NCBI GenBank assembly: GCA_036273855.1
Contig: DASUGU010000130.1
Coordinates: 124,001 to 188,000 of the forward strand
Reading direction: 5' to 3'
Length of the DNA: 64,000 nt
Origin: DATEPR01 sp036273855
GTDB taxonomy: Bacteria; Actinomycetota; Actinomycetes; Mycobacteriales; Pseudonocardiaceae
Part shown: positions 43,478 to 52,924 of the stretch, piece after piece
How positions within the stretch are numbered: position 1 is the first letter of the stretch
How the letters are laid out: each line of letters opens with the position of its first letter
Notes under the pieces: model-generated
Told to the model about the DNA's origin: nothing
The model's database searches: none
What the model saw: the letters and a program-made list of their open reading frames with translations, nothing else
Translations under genes and position numbers: made by a program

Positions 43478-45421
43478 GTGGTCGCCCCGGTCACGCCCGC
43501 GCGCCGGCCGTCCTCGGCCACCCGCTGGCTCGCCGTGCTGCGGACACCGGTCGGCGCCTGCGCCGGGCTCGCCCTGTTCGCCGTGCTCGTGCTCGCCGTC
43601 ATCGCGCCGATGCGGTGGTCGGTGCGGGCGAACCGAACCGACGTCGCCGCGATGCTGCAGGGCCCGTCGGCGCTGCACTGGGCGGGCACGGACAACCTGG
43701 GCCGCGACATCTTCGACCGGGTGCTCGTCGCGACCCGGCTCTCCGTCGAACTCGCGCTGCTGGCCACGGTCATCGCCGTGGTCACCGGCCTGCTGCTGGG
43801 CACGGCCGGGGTGATCCTCGGTCGCCGCGCGGCCCGGTTCGTGTCCGCGGTCGTCAACATCGTCGTCGCGTTCCCCGGCCTGCTGCTCGCGCTGTTCTTC
43901 GCGGTGATCTTCGGGGTCGGCGCGCGCGGCGCCGTGCTTGCCATCGGATTCGCCGGAGCGCCCGCGTTCGCCCGGCTCGCCCAGACGCTGGTCGCCGGGA
44001 TCGAACAGCGGGATTTCGTTGCCGCGGCGCGCATCGCGGGCGTGGGACGGGTGCGCATCCTGCTGCGCCACGTGTTGCCCAACATCGCCGAATCGTTGAT
44101 CGTCAACGCGGCGATCGGCGCGGGCGGTGCCCTGCTCGCGTTCGCCAGCCTGTCCTTCCTCGGTCTGGGCGTGCAGCCGCCGAGCTACGACTGGGGCCGG
44201 CTGCTCGGCGACGGGTTGACCGGCATCTACGAGCAGCCGATCGCCGCGCTGGCACCCGGTATCGCGGTGATCCTCGCCGGGTTGGCGTTCAACCTGTTCG
44301 GCGAGTCGCTGGCCAAGGGCATCGGTCTGACCGCGACGCTGGGCCGTGTGCCGCTCGGCCGGGTCCGGCGGCGGCCCGTGTCGGCCGAGCCCGGCGAGCC
44401 GGCGGCCGACGCAGCCGTGCTGGACGTCGCCGACCTGGTCGTGACGTTGCCGGGGCACGGCGCCCCGATCCGACCGGTGCGCGGCGTCGGGTTCCGGATC
44501 GGCCGGGGCGAGGCCGTCGGGTTGGTCGGTGAGTCCGGTTCCGGCAAGTCGCTGACCGCGCTCGCGGTGACCAGGCTGATCGAGGAACCGGCCAGGGTCG
44601 ACGCGGCCCGGCTGCGCTTCCTCGGCGCCGACCTGCTGACCGGCACGGCCGGCACCCACCGGCGGCTGCTCGGCACGAGCCTCGCCATGGTGTTCCAGGA
44701 CCCGACGACGTCCTTGAACCCCACCCGGCGGATCGGCGGCCAGCTCGCCGAGGTCGCCCGGCAGCACGGGGGACTGTCCCGCAGCGCTGCGCTGGCGTTG
44801 GCGATCGACCGGCTGCGCGCCGTTCGGGTGCCCGCGGCCGCGCGGCGCGCCCACCAGTATCCGCACGAGTTCTCCGGCGGTATGCGGCAGCGCGCCATGA
44901 TCGGCATGGGTCTGATGGGGCGGCCGACGCTGATCGTCGCCGACGAGCCGACCACCGCGCTCGACGTGACCGTGCAACGGCAGGTGCTCGAACTGCTGGA
45001 GTCGGTCCGCCGCGACGACGCGGTGGCGCTGCTGCTGATCAGCCACGACGTCGCCGTCGTCCGGCAGGTGTGCGACCGGGTGCTGGTCATGTACGCCGGC
45101 CGGATCGTCGAGGACCTGCCCACCGCCGAGCTCGCCACCGCCGCGCGGCATCCGTACACGCGGGCGCTCGTGGCCGCGGTGCCGGACATGCACACCGACC
45201 TCGACCATCCACTCGCGACGATCCCGGGCCGGGCCCCTGACCCGACCCGGTTCCCGGCCGGGTGCGCGTTCGCGCCGCGCTGCCCGCTCGCGACCGACCG
45301 CTGCCGGACAGCTGAGCCACCGCTGGAGACCGACCGGCAGGGCAGGCGGGTCGCGTGCTGGCACGCCGACGTGCCCGTGGGTCCGAGCGTGACGACGGCG
45401 GCCGGGGGCGGCCATGAGTGA
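43478..45421 (+). CDS. Fused peptide ABC permease-ATPase (DppC-DppD)
   Basis: This 647-residue fusion joins a DppC-type permease (residues about 20-290; GTDNLGRDIFDRVLVATRLS, coupling loop VAAARIAGVGRVRILLRHVL) to a DppD-type ATPase (from about residue 310; Walker A GESGSGKSLT, signature FSGGMRQR, Walker B LIVADEPTTALD). The C-terminal Cys-rich oligo-binding extension (CAFAPRCPLATDRCR) is intact. Both halves keep their key residues, so the fusion is probably functional. It overlaps the DppF gene by eight bases. Confidence 0.92.
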   Translation: MVAPVTPARRPSSATRWLAVLRTPVGACAGLALFAVLVLAVIAPMRWSVRANRTDVAAMLQGPSALHWAGTDNLGRDIFDRVLVATRLSVELALLATVIAVVTGLLLGTAGVILGRRAARFVSAVVNIVVAFPGLLLALFFAVIFGVGARGAVLAIGFAGAPAFARLAQTLVAGIEQRDFVAAARIAGVGRVRILLRHVLPNIAESLIVNAAIGAGGALLAFASLSFLGLGVQPPSYDWGRLLGDGLTGIYEQPIAALAPGIAVILAGLAFNLFGESLAKGIGLTATLGRVPLGRVRRRPVSAEPGEPAADAAVLDVADLVVTLPGHGAPIRPVRGVGFRIGRGEAVGLVGESGSGKSLTALAVTRLIEEPARVDAARLRFLGADLLTGTAGTHRRLLGTSLAMVFQDPTTSLNPTRRIGGQLAEVARQHGGLSRSAALALAIDRLRAVRVPAAARRAHQYPHEFSGGMRQRAMIGMGLMGRPTLIVADEPTTALDVTVQRQVLELLESVRRDDAVALLLISHDVAVVRQVCDRVLVMYAGRIVEDLPTAELATAARHPYTRALVAAVPDMHTDLDHPLATIPGRAPDPTRFPAGCAFAPRCPLATDRCRTAEPPLETDRQGRRVACWHADVPVGPSVTTAAGGGHE

Positions 45422-46421
45422 GCTGGAGTTCGACGACGTCTCGGTGCGTTACGGCACCCGGCGACACGGGCTCACCGCCGTGACGGGCGTGCACCTCGTC
45501 GTACCGGACGGGGAGATCGTCGGCCTGGTCGGCGAATCCGGTTCCGGCAAGTCGACGCTCGCGCGGGCCGCCGTCGGGCTGGCCCCGGTCACCTCGGGAC
45601 GGATCCTGCTCGACGGGCGGCCGGTGCCGCTGCGCGGGCGACGCCGGCCCGTGCAGATGGTGTTCCAGGACCCGTACTCCTCGCTGGACCCGCGGATGAC
45701 CGTCGGCGCGAGCATCGCCGAAACCGTGCCGCGCCACGATCCGGCCACCGGAACGATGCTGGACCGGCAGGCGGAGGTCATCCGGCTGCTCGAACTCGTC
45801 GAACTGGACCCGGACCTGGCGCGCTCGTTTCCCGCTCAGCTCTCCGGCGGCCAACGGCAGCGCGTCGCCCTGGCCCGCGCGCTGGCCGCCCGGCCCGAGG
45901 TGGTGATCGCCGACGAGATCACCTCGGCACTGGACGTCTCGGTCCAGGGCACGGTGCTGAACCTGCTCCGCACCCTGCTGCGCGACCTGGGCATCTCGAT
46001 GCTATTCATCTCGCACAACCTCGCCGTGGTGCGCTATGTGGCCACCAGCATCGCCGTCATGTACCTGGGCCGGATCGTGGAGCACGGGCCGGCCGAGGCC
46101 GTGCTCGGCGACCCGCAACATCCCTACTCCCGCGACCTGCTCGCCGCCGTACCCGAGTCGGGGCACCTGCCGGCGCCACCGGACGATCCCACGGTGCGCG
46201 CCGTGACCGACGCCGAACCGGCGGACCCGCACCACCCGCCCGCCGGCTGCGGCTATCACCCGCGCTGCCCGATCGGCCCGTTCGTCCGGCCGGACCGGGA
46301 ACGCTGCCGGACCGAGGCTCCCTCCACGGACCACCGCCAGCACGCCGCCTGCCACTACGCCGCGAGCGCCGAGCCGGCGCTGATCATCGGTGACCCGACC
46401 CAACGAAGGAGTTCGTCGTGA
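45414..46421 (+). CDS. Peptide ABC transporter ATPase (DppF type)
   Basis: This 335-residue ATPase has Walker A GESGSGKSTL, signature LSGGQRQR, Walker B VVIADEITSALD and switch FISHNLAV. Like its fused partner it ends with the Cys-containing oligo_HPY extension (GYHPRCPIGPFVRPDRERC). In Walker B, Ile replaces the usual Pro (DEITSALD), a variant often seen in DppF subunits. The stop overlaps the GTG of the S9 peptidase fusion (GTGA). Confidence 0.92.
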   Translation: MSELEFDDVSVRYGTRRHGLTAVTGVHLVVPDGEIVGLVGESGSGKSTLARAAVGLAPVTSGRILLDGRPVPLRGRRRPVQMVFQDPYSSLDPRMTVGASIAETVPRHDPATGTMLDRQAEVIRLLELVELDPDLARSFPAQLSGGQRQRVALARALAARPEVVIADEITSALDVSVQGTVLNLLRTLLRDLGISMLFISHNLAVVRYVATSIAVMYLGRIVEHGPAEAVLGDPQHPYSRDLLAAVPESGHLPAPPDDPTVRAVTDAEPADPHHPPAGCGYHPRCPIGPFVRPDRERCRTEAPSTDHRQHAACHYAASAEPALIIGDPTQRRSSS

Positions 46422-49400
46422 CCCGACGCCTGCGCATCAGCGACCTGACCGCGATCGCGGTCCCCGAACAGCCCGCGCTCTCGCCGGACGGCGGCCGGAT
46501 CGCCTACGTGCTGCGCACCCAGGACGCTGACGGCGACCGACCGGTCAGCTCCCTGTGGCGGGTGGACACGGCGGGCGGCGACCCGGTTCGGCTCACCACG
46601 GGTACCGGTGACAGCACCCCGGCCTGGTCGCCGGACGGCACCAGGCTGGCGTTCCTGCGTGCGTCGGACGGTCCCGCGCAGCTGTGGCTGCTCCCGGCGG
46701 GCGGCGGTGAACCCGAACAGCTGACCACGCTGCCGCTGGGCGCCGGCCGGCCGTTCTGGAGCCCGGACGGCACCCGGCTGGCGTTCACCGCGCCCGTCGA
46801 CGGTGCGGCGACCGCCGGTGAGGACGACGCCGCGCGCACCAAACGGGCCGCCGCGCCGATCGTCGCCGACCGGTTGGACTACCAGGCCGACGGCAGCGGG
46901 TTCCTGCGCACCATCCATGCCCACGTGCACGTCGTCGACGTCGACTCCGGCGGCTGCCGGCAGGTGACGGAGGGGGACTGGCACGCCAGCGAACCGGCGT
47001 GGTCGCCGGACGGCGCCCGGCTCGCGTTCGCCGCGGCGATGGAGGCGGACGCCGATCTCGTCTTCCGCGCCGGCGCCTACGTCGTCGACGCGGGCGACCG
47101 CCGCGCCCGTCCCGAACTCGTCGGGTTCGGCACCGGTGCGGCCGGGGCGGTCACCTGGACCGCCGACGGGACCACGTTGCTGGTCGTCGGGAGCCCGGAC
47201 GGGCCGACCGGCCAGGCCGGCCTGTTCCGGCTCCCGGTGTCCGGCGCCATTGATGTCCCGGCGGGCGAACTGGTCGACCTGGCCGGACCGCTGGACCGCA
47301 ACGTCATGCCGGGCGCGCCCGCCTACCCGGGTGGGCTGCCCCAGCTCGTCGACGACGGCGCCGCCGTGCTGTTCTGCGTGCGCGACCGGGGCTGTACCCA
47401 TCTGTACCGGGTCGGTGTCGACGGCGGGGAGCCGGTGCCCGTCGTCGCGGGCGCGGCCCGGGTCGTCGCCGGGTTGTCCGTCGTGGGTTCGCATGCGGCC
47501 GTCGTGCTGTCCACCGCGACGTCGTTCGGCGAGGTCGTCACCGTCGACCTCGCGTCGGGCGAGGAGGTCGTGCGCACCCGGCACGGCGAGAACTTCGCCG
47601 ACGTGGACTGGTTCGTCCGCGAGTCACGGGACTTCACCATCTCCGACGGCACCGTGGTGCAGGGCTGGCTCACCCGCGACCCCGAACGGCCGGGTCCGCT
47701 GCCGCTGCTGCTGGACGTCCACGGTGGCCCGCACAACGCCTGGAACGGCGCCGCCGACCAGGCGCACCTGTACCACCAGGAGCTGGCTGCCAGGGGCTGG
47801 GCCGTGCTGCTGGTCAACCCGCGCGCCAGCGACGGCTACGGCGCCGCGTTCCACGACGCCACCACCGGCGCCTGGGGCGAGTCCGACGCCAAGGACTTCC
47901 TCGAACCGCTGGACACCCTGGTCGCGGAGGGCATCGTCGACCGGCAACGGCTCGCGGTCACCGGGTACAGCTACGGCGGGTTCATGACCTGCTACCTGAC
48001 CAGCCACGACGACAGGTTCGCCGCCGCCGTCGCCGGCGGGGTCTGCTGCGACCTGGCCAGCTTCGCCGGCACCTCGGACGCCGGGCACCTGCTCGCCGCG
48101 TACGAGATCGACGCCCTGCCCTGGCGTGACCCGGATCGGGTCGCCGCGCAGTCGCCGATCAGCAGGGTCGCCGACGTGCACACGCCCACCCTGGTCATCC
48201 AGGGGATCGAGGACGTGCGCTGCCCGGTCGGGCAGGCCGAGCAGTGGCACACCGCGCTGCGCGAACGCGGCGTCCCCACCCGGCTCGTGCTCTACCCCGG
48301 TGGCTCCCACCTGGTGATCATCAGCGGGCCGCCGTCGCACCGGATCGACTTCAACGAACGCATCGTCGAGTGGGTGGAGCGCTACGCGGGCGACGCGGCC
48401 GGACCCCGGCCGGCCCGCCTGGACGCCGGCCACTGGCAGCGGCGGCTGCGCGTGCTGGCCGAACGGCACAACGTGCCCGGCGCGCAACTGGGCATCCTCC
48501 GACTCGGCGGCCCGGACGACGAACTCGTCGAGGCGGCGCACGGTCTGCTCAACATCGACACCGGGGTCACCGCCACGACCGACTCGGTCTTCCAGATCGG
48601 CTCGATCACCAAGGTGTGGACGACCACGCTGGCGATGCAACTGGTCGACGAGGGCAAGGTCGACCTCGACGCCCCCGTCGCCGAGGTGCTGCCCGACCTG
48701 AAACTCGCCGACCCGGACGTCACCAAGCAGGTCACGTTGCGCCACCTGCTCACCCACACCAGCGGCATCGACGGCGACGTCTTCACCGACACCGGCCGCG
48801 GCGACGACTGCGTCGAGCGCTACGTCGTCCTGCTCGCCGACGCGGCGCAGAACCACCCGCTGGGCGCGACCTGGTCCTACTGCAACTCGGGTTTCTCGCT
48901 GGCCGGCCGGATCATCGAGCAGCTCACCGGTAAGACCTGGGACGCCGCCATCCGCGAGCGTCTGTTCGAGCCGCTCGGCCTGACCCACACCGTGACCCTG
49001 CCCGAGGACGCGCTGCTGTACCGGGCGGCGGTCGGGCACGTCGGCGACGACGAGCTGACCCGCGCCCCGGCCTGGGGCCTGCCGCGCGCGGTCGGCCCGG
49101 CCGGGCTGATCACCTCGACGGTCGCCGACGTGCTCGCCTTCGCCCGGCTGCACCTGACCGGCGGCCTGGCCGCCGACGGAACCCGGCTGCTCAGCGCCGA
49201 ATCCGCGGCGACCATGGCGGACCAGCACGCCGACCTGCCCGACAAGCACAGCCTCGGCGACTCCTGGGGTCTGGGCTGGATCCGCTACGGCTGGTCGGGC
49301 CACCGCCTCATCGGCCACGACGGCAACACGATCGGCCAGTCCGCGTTCCTGCGGGTCCTGCCCGAACAGGGCCTCGCGGTCGCGCTGCTCACCAACGGCG

Positions 49401-49786
49401 GCAACGCCCGCGATCTCTACCAGGACCTGTACCGGGAGATCTTCGCCGGCGTCGCCGGGATCGACCTGCCGGTGCCCCTGGCCCCGCCTGCCGAGCCGGT
49501 CACCGTCGACGTCACGCCGTGGCTGGGCACCTACCAGCGGGCGTCGGTGCGCATCGAGGTGCTCGACGGTGATGACGGTCCGTTGCTGCGCACCACGGCC
49601 ACCGGGCCGCTCGCCGAACTCATGGAGCGCACCACCGAGGAGTACGCCATGGTTGCGGTCGGGCCGGACCAGTTCGTGGTGCGCGCCCCCGGCACCGAGA
49701 CCTGGGTCCCCGTGATGTTCTACACGCTGCCGACCGGTGCGCGGTACCTCCACCACGGTGCGCGCGCCACCCCGAAGGTGGACTGA
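46418..49786 (+). CDS. S9 prolyl-oligopeptidase fused to class-C beta-lactamase-like domain
   Basis: This 1122-residue cytosolic protein has two hydrolase modules. Residues about 1-380 form a TolB-like beta-propeller with SPDG blades (PALSPDGGRIAYV, PAWSPDGTRLAFL). Residues about 390-650 are an S9 peptidase with Ser518 in GYSYGGFMT, Asp in IQGIEDVRCP and His in YPGGSHLVI. Residues about 660-1000 are a serine beta-lactamase/DD-peptidase fold with Ser729-Ile-Thr-Lys732 (SxxK), YCNSG (YxN) and HDGNTIG (HxG). All catalytic motifs are retained. The GTG start has AAGGAG. It follows the importer genes directly, so hydrolysis of imported peptides or amides is likely. Stand-alone family members are about 650 and 400 residues; I know of no standard fusion. 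Confidence 0.9.
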   Translation: MTRRLRISDLTAIAVPEQPALSPDGGRIAYVLRTQDADGDRPVSSLWRVDTAGGDPVRLTTGTGDSTPAWSPDGTRLAFLRASDGPAQLWLLPAGGGEPEQLTTLPLGAGRPFWSPDGTRLAFTAPVDGAATAGEDDAARTKRAAAPIVADRLDYQADGSGFLRTIHAHVHVVDVDSGGCRQVTEGDWHASEPAWSPDGARLAFAAAMEADADLVFRAGAYVVDAGDRRARPELVGFGTGAAGAVTWTADGTTLLVVGSPDGPTGQAGLFRLPVSGAIDVPAGELVDLAGPLDRNVMPGAPAYPGGLPQLVDDGAAVLFCVRDRGCTHLYRVGVDGGEPVPVVAGAARVVAGLSVVGSHAAVVLSTATSFGEVVTVDLASGEEVVRTRHGENFADVDWFVRESRDFTISDGTVVQGWLTRDPERPGPLPLLLDVHGGPHNAWNGAADQAHLYHQELAARGWAVLLVNPRASDGYGAAFHDATTGAWGESDAKDFLEPLDTLVAEGIVDRQRLAVTGYSYGGFMTCYLTSHDDRFAAAVAGGVCCDLASFAGTSDAGHLLAAYEIDALPWRDPDRVAAQSPISRVADVHTPTLVIQGIEDVRCPVGQAEQWHTALRERGVPTRLVLYPGGSHLVIISGPPSHRIDFNERIVEWVERYAGDAAGPRPARLDAGHWQRRLRVLAERHNVPGAQLGILRLGGPDDELVEAAHGLLNIDTGVTATTDSVFQIGSITKVWTTTLAMQLVDEGKVDLDAPVAEVLPDLKLADPDVTKQVTLRHLLTHTSGIDGDVFTDTGRGDDCVERYVVLLADAAQNHPLGATWSYCNSGFSLAGRIIEQLTGKTWDAAIRERLFEPLGLTHTVTLPEDALLYRAAVGHVGDDELTRAPAWGLPRAVGPAGLITSTVADVLAFARLHLTGGLAADGTRLLSAESAATMADQHADLPDKHSLGDSWGLGWIRYGWSGHRLIGHDGNTIGQSAFLRVLPEQGLAVALLTNGGNARDLYQDLYREIFAGVAGIDLPVPLAPPAEPVTVDVTPWLGTYQRASVRIEVLDGDDGPLLRTTATGPLAELMERTTEEYAMVAVGPDQFVVRAPGTETWVPVMFYTLPTGARYLHHGARATPKVD

Positions 49787-49787
49787 C

Positions 49788-50945
49788 GTGACGACACAGC
49801 AACGCATGACGGCCGCGCTGCCGCGAATCGTCGCCGACATCGAGACGCTGGTGACCTTCGAGTCACCGTCGGCCGATCTCGCGGCGGTCGCGGCGAGCGC
49901 GGACCTGGTCGCCCGGCTCGGCACGACCCTGCTCGGCGCCGAGCCCGACCGGGTCGTGCTGGACGGGCGCACCCACCTGCGCTGGCGGCTGGGCGCCGGG
50001 CCGCGCAGGGTGCTCGTGCTCGGCCACCACGACACCGTCTGGCCGCACGGCTCGCTGGCCACCCATCCGTTCACCGTGACCGACGGCGTGCTGCGCGGCC
50101 CCGGCTGCTTCGACATGAAAACCGGCCTGGTCATGACGTTCCACGCCATCGCCGCGCTGCCGGACGCCGGCGGTGTCACCGTGCTCGTCACCGGCGACGA
50201 GGAGCTCGGCTCGCCGAGCTCCCGCGAGCTGATCGAGGCCGAGGCCGCCGGCTGCGTCGCCGCGCTCGTGCTCGAGGCGTCCGCGGCCGGCGGCGCGCTC
50301 AAGACCGAACGCAAGGGCGTGTCGCTGTACGAGGTCACCGCGCACGGCCGGGCCGCGCACGCCGGCCTGGAACCCGAGAAGGGCGTCAACGCGAGCCTGG
50401 AACTGGCCCACCAGTTGCCCGCCGTGGCCGCGCTCGCCGACCTGGCGCAAGGGACGACGGTGACGCCGACCCGGCTGCACGCGGGCACGGTGACCAACAC
50501 CGTGCCCGCCGAGGGTGCCTTCGCCGTCGATGTCCGGGCCAGCACCCGTGCCGAACAGGACCGGGTCGACGCCGCGATGCACGCCCTGCGGCCCGTGCTG
50601 CCCGGCGCGAGGTTGACCGTGACGGGCGGACCGAACCGGCCCCCGCTGGAGCGGTCCGCGTCGGCCGCGCTGTTCGACCGGGCGCAGCGGATCGCCGCAT
50701 CGCTCGGCCTGCCGCCGCTGACGAGCGCCTCGGTCGGCGGCGCGTCGGACGGGAACTTCACCGCCGGTGTCGGCACACCGACCCTGGACGGACTCGGCGC
50801 CAGCGGCGGCGGAGCGCACGCCGACGACGAGCACGTCCTGGTCGACGAACTGCCGGCGCGGACCGCGCTGGTCGCCGAACTGATCGCCGACCTGCTGAAC
50901 TCTTCGGTGCCGACCGTGGCCGCGGCTCCCGGGTCCCGACCATGA
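49788..50945 (+). CDS. M20 family zinc amidohydrolase / carboxypeptidase
   Basis: This 385-residue M20 hydrolase has the zinc ligands in LGHHDTVWPHG, GCFDMKTG and TGDEELGS. The catalytic Glu is in DEELG. The C-terminal histidine region shows GGGAHADDEH. The dimerisation domain begins VSLYEVTAHGRAAHAG. It may cleave N-acyl L-amino acids, as M20 desuccinylases do, which matches its GNAT and racemase neighbours. It starts at GTG 49788 or ATG 49806. It is one base from the upstream stop and overlaps the GNAT by four bases. Confidence 0.88.
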   Translation: MTTQQRMTAALPRIVADIETLVTFESPSADLAAVAASADLVARLGTTLLGAEPDRVVLDGRTHLRWRLGAGPRRVLVLGHHDTVWPHGSLATHPFTVTDGVLRGPGCFDMKTGLVMTFHAIAALPDAGGVTVLVTGDEELGSPSSRELIEAEAAGCVAALVLEASAAGGALKTERKGVSLYEVTAHGRAAHAGLEPEKGVNASLELAHQLPAVAALADLAQGTTVTPTRLHAGTVTNTVPAEGAFAVDVRASTRAEQDRVDAAMHALRPVLPGARLTVTGGPNRPPLERSASAALFDRAQRIAASLGLPPLTSASVGGASDGNFTAGVGTPTLDGLGASGGGAHADDEHVLVDELPARTALVAELIADLLNSSVPTVAAAPGSRP

Positions 50946-51793
50946 CCAGCCCGGACGTCCTCGCGGACGCGATGGCGTGCGCCACATCGGCCGCCGCCGC
51001 GGCCAATGTGGACATTCGCGAGGTCGCCCGCCTGCCGGAGTTCGCCGGCATCGCCGACCTGTACGACGAGATCTGGCGACCGAGCACCAGCCCGCCGGTC
51101 AACACGGAACTGCTGCGGGCGCTGAACAAGGCGGGCAACTACGTGGCCGCGGCGTTCGACGGCGGGAAGCTCGTCGGCGCGTGCGTCGGGTTCTTCACCG
51201 CGCCCGTGCACAGCGCCTTGCACAGCCACATCGCGGGCGTCTCCGCGACCGTGCTCGGCCGGCACGTCGGCTATGCCCTCAAACTGCACCAGCGGGCCTG
51301 GGCGCTGCGCCACGACGTGCGGCTGATCGAGTGGACGTTCGACCCGCTCGTCGCGCGCAACGCCTACTTCAACATCGTCAAGCTCGCCGGCCGGCCGACC
51401 GAGTACCTGCCGAACTTCTACGGCGGCATGGCCGACGGCATCAACGGCGACGACGACACCGACCGGCTGCTGCTGCGCTGGGAACTCGCCGCCCCGCGCG
51501 TCACTTCCGCCTGTGCCGGCCGGCGGGAGGCCGTCGACGCCGCCGCGTTGCGGGCGCGCGGCGCGGCCACCGCGCTGCGCCGGGGGGACCGGGGCGAGCC
51601 CGTCGCCGGGCCGTCGGACGCCGACACGGTGCTCGTGGCGGTGCCCCGTGACGTGGAGGCGCTGCGGGTCGACGACCAGGGACTGGCCAAGGAATGGCGG
51701 GCCGCCGTCCGCGAGGTGCTCGGTGGATTGCTCGCCGGCGGAGCCCGAGTGACCGGTTTCGACCGGGGCGGATGGTACGTCGTCCAGCGATGA
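50942..51793 (+). CDS. GNAT-fold acyltransferase (COG3375-like)
   Basis: This 283-residue GNAT acyltransferase of the COG3375 type is longer than typical GNATs. The core motif is VGACVGFF, followed by HSHIAGVSATVLGRHVGYALK (acyl-CoA binding loop) and RLIEWTFDPLVARNAYFNIVK. COG3375-type proteins beside N-acylamino-acid racemases have been reported to transfer acyl groups to D-amino acids (Geobacillus, established example as I recall it). The ATG overlaps the M20 stop (ATGA). Confidence 0.85.
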   Translation: MTSPDVLADAMACATSAAAAANVDIREVARLPEFAGIADLYDEIWRPSTSPPVNTELLRALNKAGNYVAAAFDGGKLVGACVGFFTAPVHSALHSHIAGVSATVLGRHVGYALKLHQRAWALRHDVRLIEWTFDPLVARNAYFNIVKLAGRPTEYLPNFYGGMADGINGDDDTDRLLLRWELAAPRVTSACAGRREAVDAAALRARGAATALRRGDRGEPVAGPSDADTVLVAVPRDVEALRVDDQGLAKEWRAAVREVLGGLLAGGARVTGFDRGGWYVVQR

Positions 51794-51806
51794 GGAGCTG
51801 CGGTCC

Positions 51807-52913
51807 ATGAAACTCACCGGAATCGAACTGCGGCGGATCGGCATGCCGCTGGTGGCCCCGTTCCGGACCTCCTTCGGCGTGCAGACCGACCGCGACGTAC
51901 TGCTGGTGCGCGCGGTCACCGCCGACGCCGAGGGCTGGGGCGAGTGCGTCGCGATGGGCGATCCGCTGTACTCCTCCGAGTACGTCGACGCCGCCGCCGA
52001 CGTGCTGCGCCGGTTCCTGGTGCCCGCGCTCACCGCCGCCGAGCGGCTCGACGCGAGCCGGGTCGGCGCGATACTCGCGCCCTTCAAGGGCCACCGGATG
52101 GCCAAATGCGCCCTCGAACTGGCCCTGCTCGACGCGGAACTGCGCGCCGAGGGCCGCCCGCTGGCCCGGGAACTGGGCGCGGTCCACGACCGGGTGCCGT
52201 GCGGGGTGTCCGTCGGGATCATGAACAGCGTCCCCGAACTGCTCGACGTGGTGGCGGGCTACCTCCACGCCGGCTACGTCCGGATCAAGCTCAAGATCGA
52301 GCCGGGATGGGACGTCGAACCGGTGCGCGCCGTGCGCGAACGCTTCGGCGACGACCTCCTGCTCCAGGTCGACGCGAACACCGCCTACACGCTCGCCGAC
52401 GCCCGGCAGCTCGCCAAACTCGACCCGTTCGACCTGCTGCTCATCGAGCAACCCATGGACGAGGACGACGTGCTCGGCCACGCCGAGCTCGCCCGGCTGG
52501 TCAGCACCCCGATCTGCCTCGACGAGTCGATCACCTCGGCGGCGACCGCGGCCGCCGCGATCCGGCTCGGCGCCTGCCGGATCGTCAACGTCAAGCCCGG
52601 CCGGGTCGGCGGCTACCTCGAAGCCCGCCGCATCCACGACGTGTGCACGGCCCACGGGATCGCGGTGTGGTGCGGCGGCATGCTGGAGACCGGTATCGGC
52701 CGCGCGGCCAACCTCGCCCTCGCCGCGCTGCCCGGGTTCACCCTGCCCGGCGACACGTCCGCGTCGGACCGGTACTTCCACACCGACATCACCGAGCCGT
52801 TCGTGCTCACCGACGGCCATCTCACCGTGCCGACCACACCCGGGCTCGGCGTCGAACCACTGACCGACCGACTCGACGCCGTCACCACGGGCACCGAGTG
52901 GATTCCTTGCTAG
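51807..52913 (+). CDS. menC: N-acylamino-acid racemase / o-succinylbenzoate synthase family
   Basis: This 368-residue enolase-superfamily enzyme has all catalytic residues: Lys161 and Lys163 in IKLKIEPG, Asp189 in DANTAYT, Glu214 in IEQP, Asp239 in CLDES and Lys263 in NVKPGRVGG. The numbering equals that of the Amycolatopsis N-acylamino-acid racemase (Lys163, Asp189, Glu214, Asp239, Lys263), and motifs such as GYVRIKLKIEPGWDVEPVR are identical as I remember them. Relatives do N-acyl racemisation, succinylbenzoate synthesis or both. With no other men genes nearby but M20 and GNAT beside it, racemisation of N-acyl amino acids is favoured. Confidence 0.93.
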   Translation: MKLTGIELRRIGMPLVAPFRTSFGVQTDRDVLLVRAVTADAEGWGECVAMGDPLYSSEYVDAAADVLRRFLVPALTAAERLDASRVGAILAPFKGHRMAKCALELALLDAELRAEGRPLARELGAVHDRVPCGVSVGIMNSVPELLDVVAGYLHAGYVRIKLKIEPGWDVEPVRAVRERFGDDLLLQVDANTAYTLADARQLAKLDPFDLLLIEQPMDEDDVLGHAELARLVSTPICLDESITSAATAAAAIRLGACRIVNVKPGRVGGYLEARRIHDVCTAHGIAVWCGGMLETGIGRAANLALAALPGFTLPGDTSASDRYFHTDITEPFVLTDGHLTVPTTPGLGVEPLTDRLDAVTTGTEWIPC

Positions 52914-52924
52914 GAGGGCAATCG

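Noticed and set aside
39253..44106. A 1617-codon leftward open frame continuing from the D-aminoacylase-like gene.
   Set aside because: Only 39253-40725 matches a protein family. The remainder is antisense to the peptide importer genes and is an artefact of high GC.
47624..52222. A very long leftward open frame.
   Set aside because: It runs antisense through the S9 fusion, M20, GNAT and racemase genes, which have clear families and motifs. Its product is low-complexity.
51807..52913. Role in menaquinone synthesis as o-succinylbenzoate synthase.
   Set aside because: No other men genes are nearby, whereas M20 and GNAT genes match the N-acylamino-acid racemase pathway.
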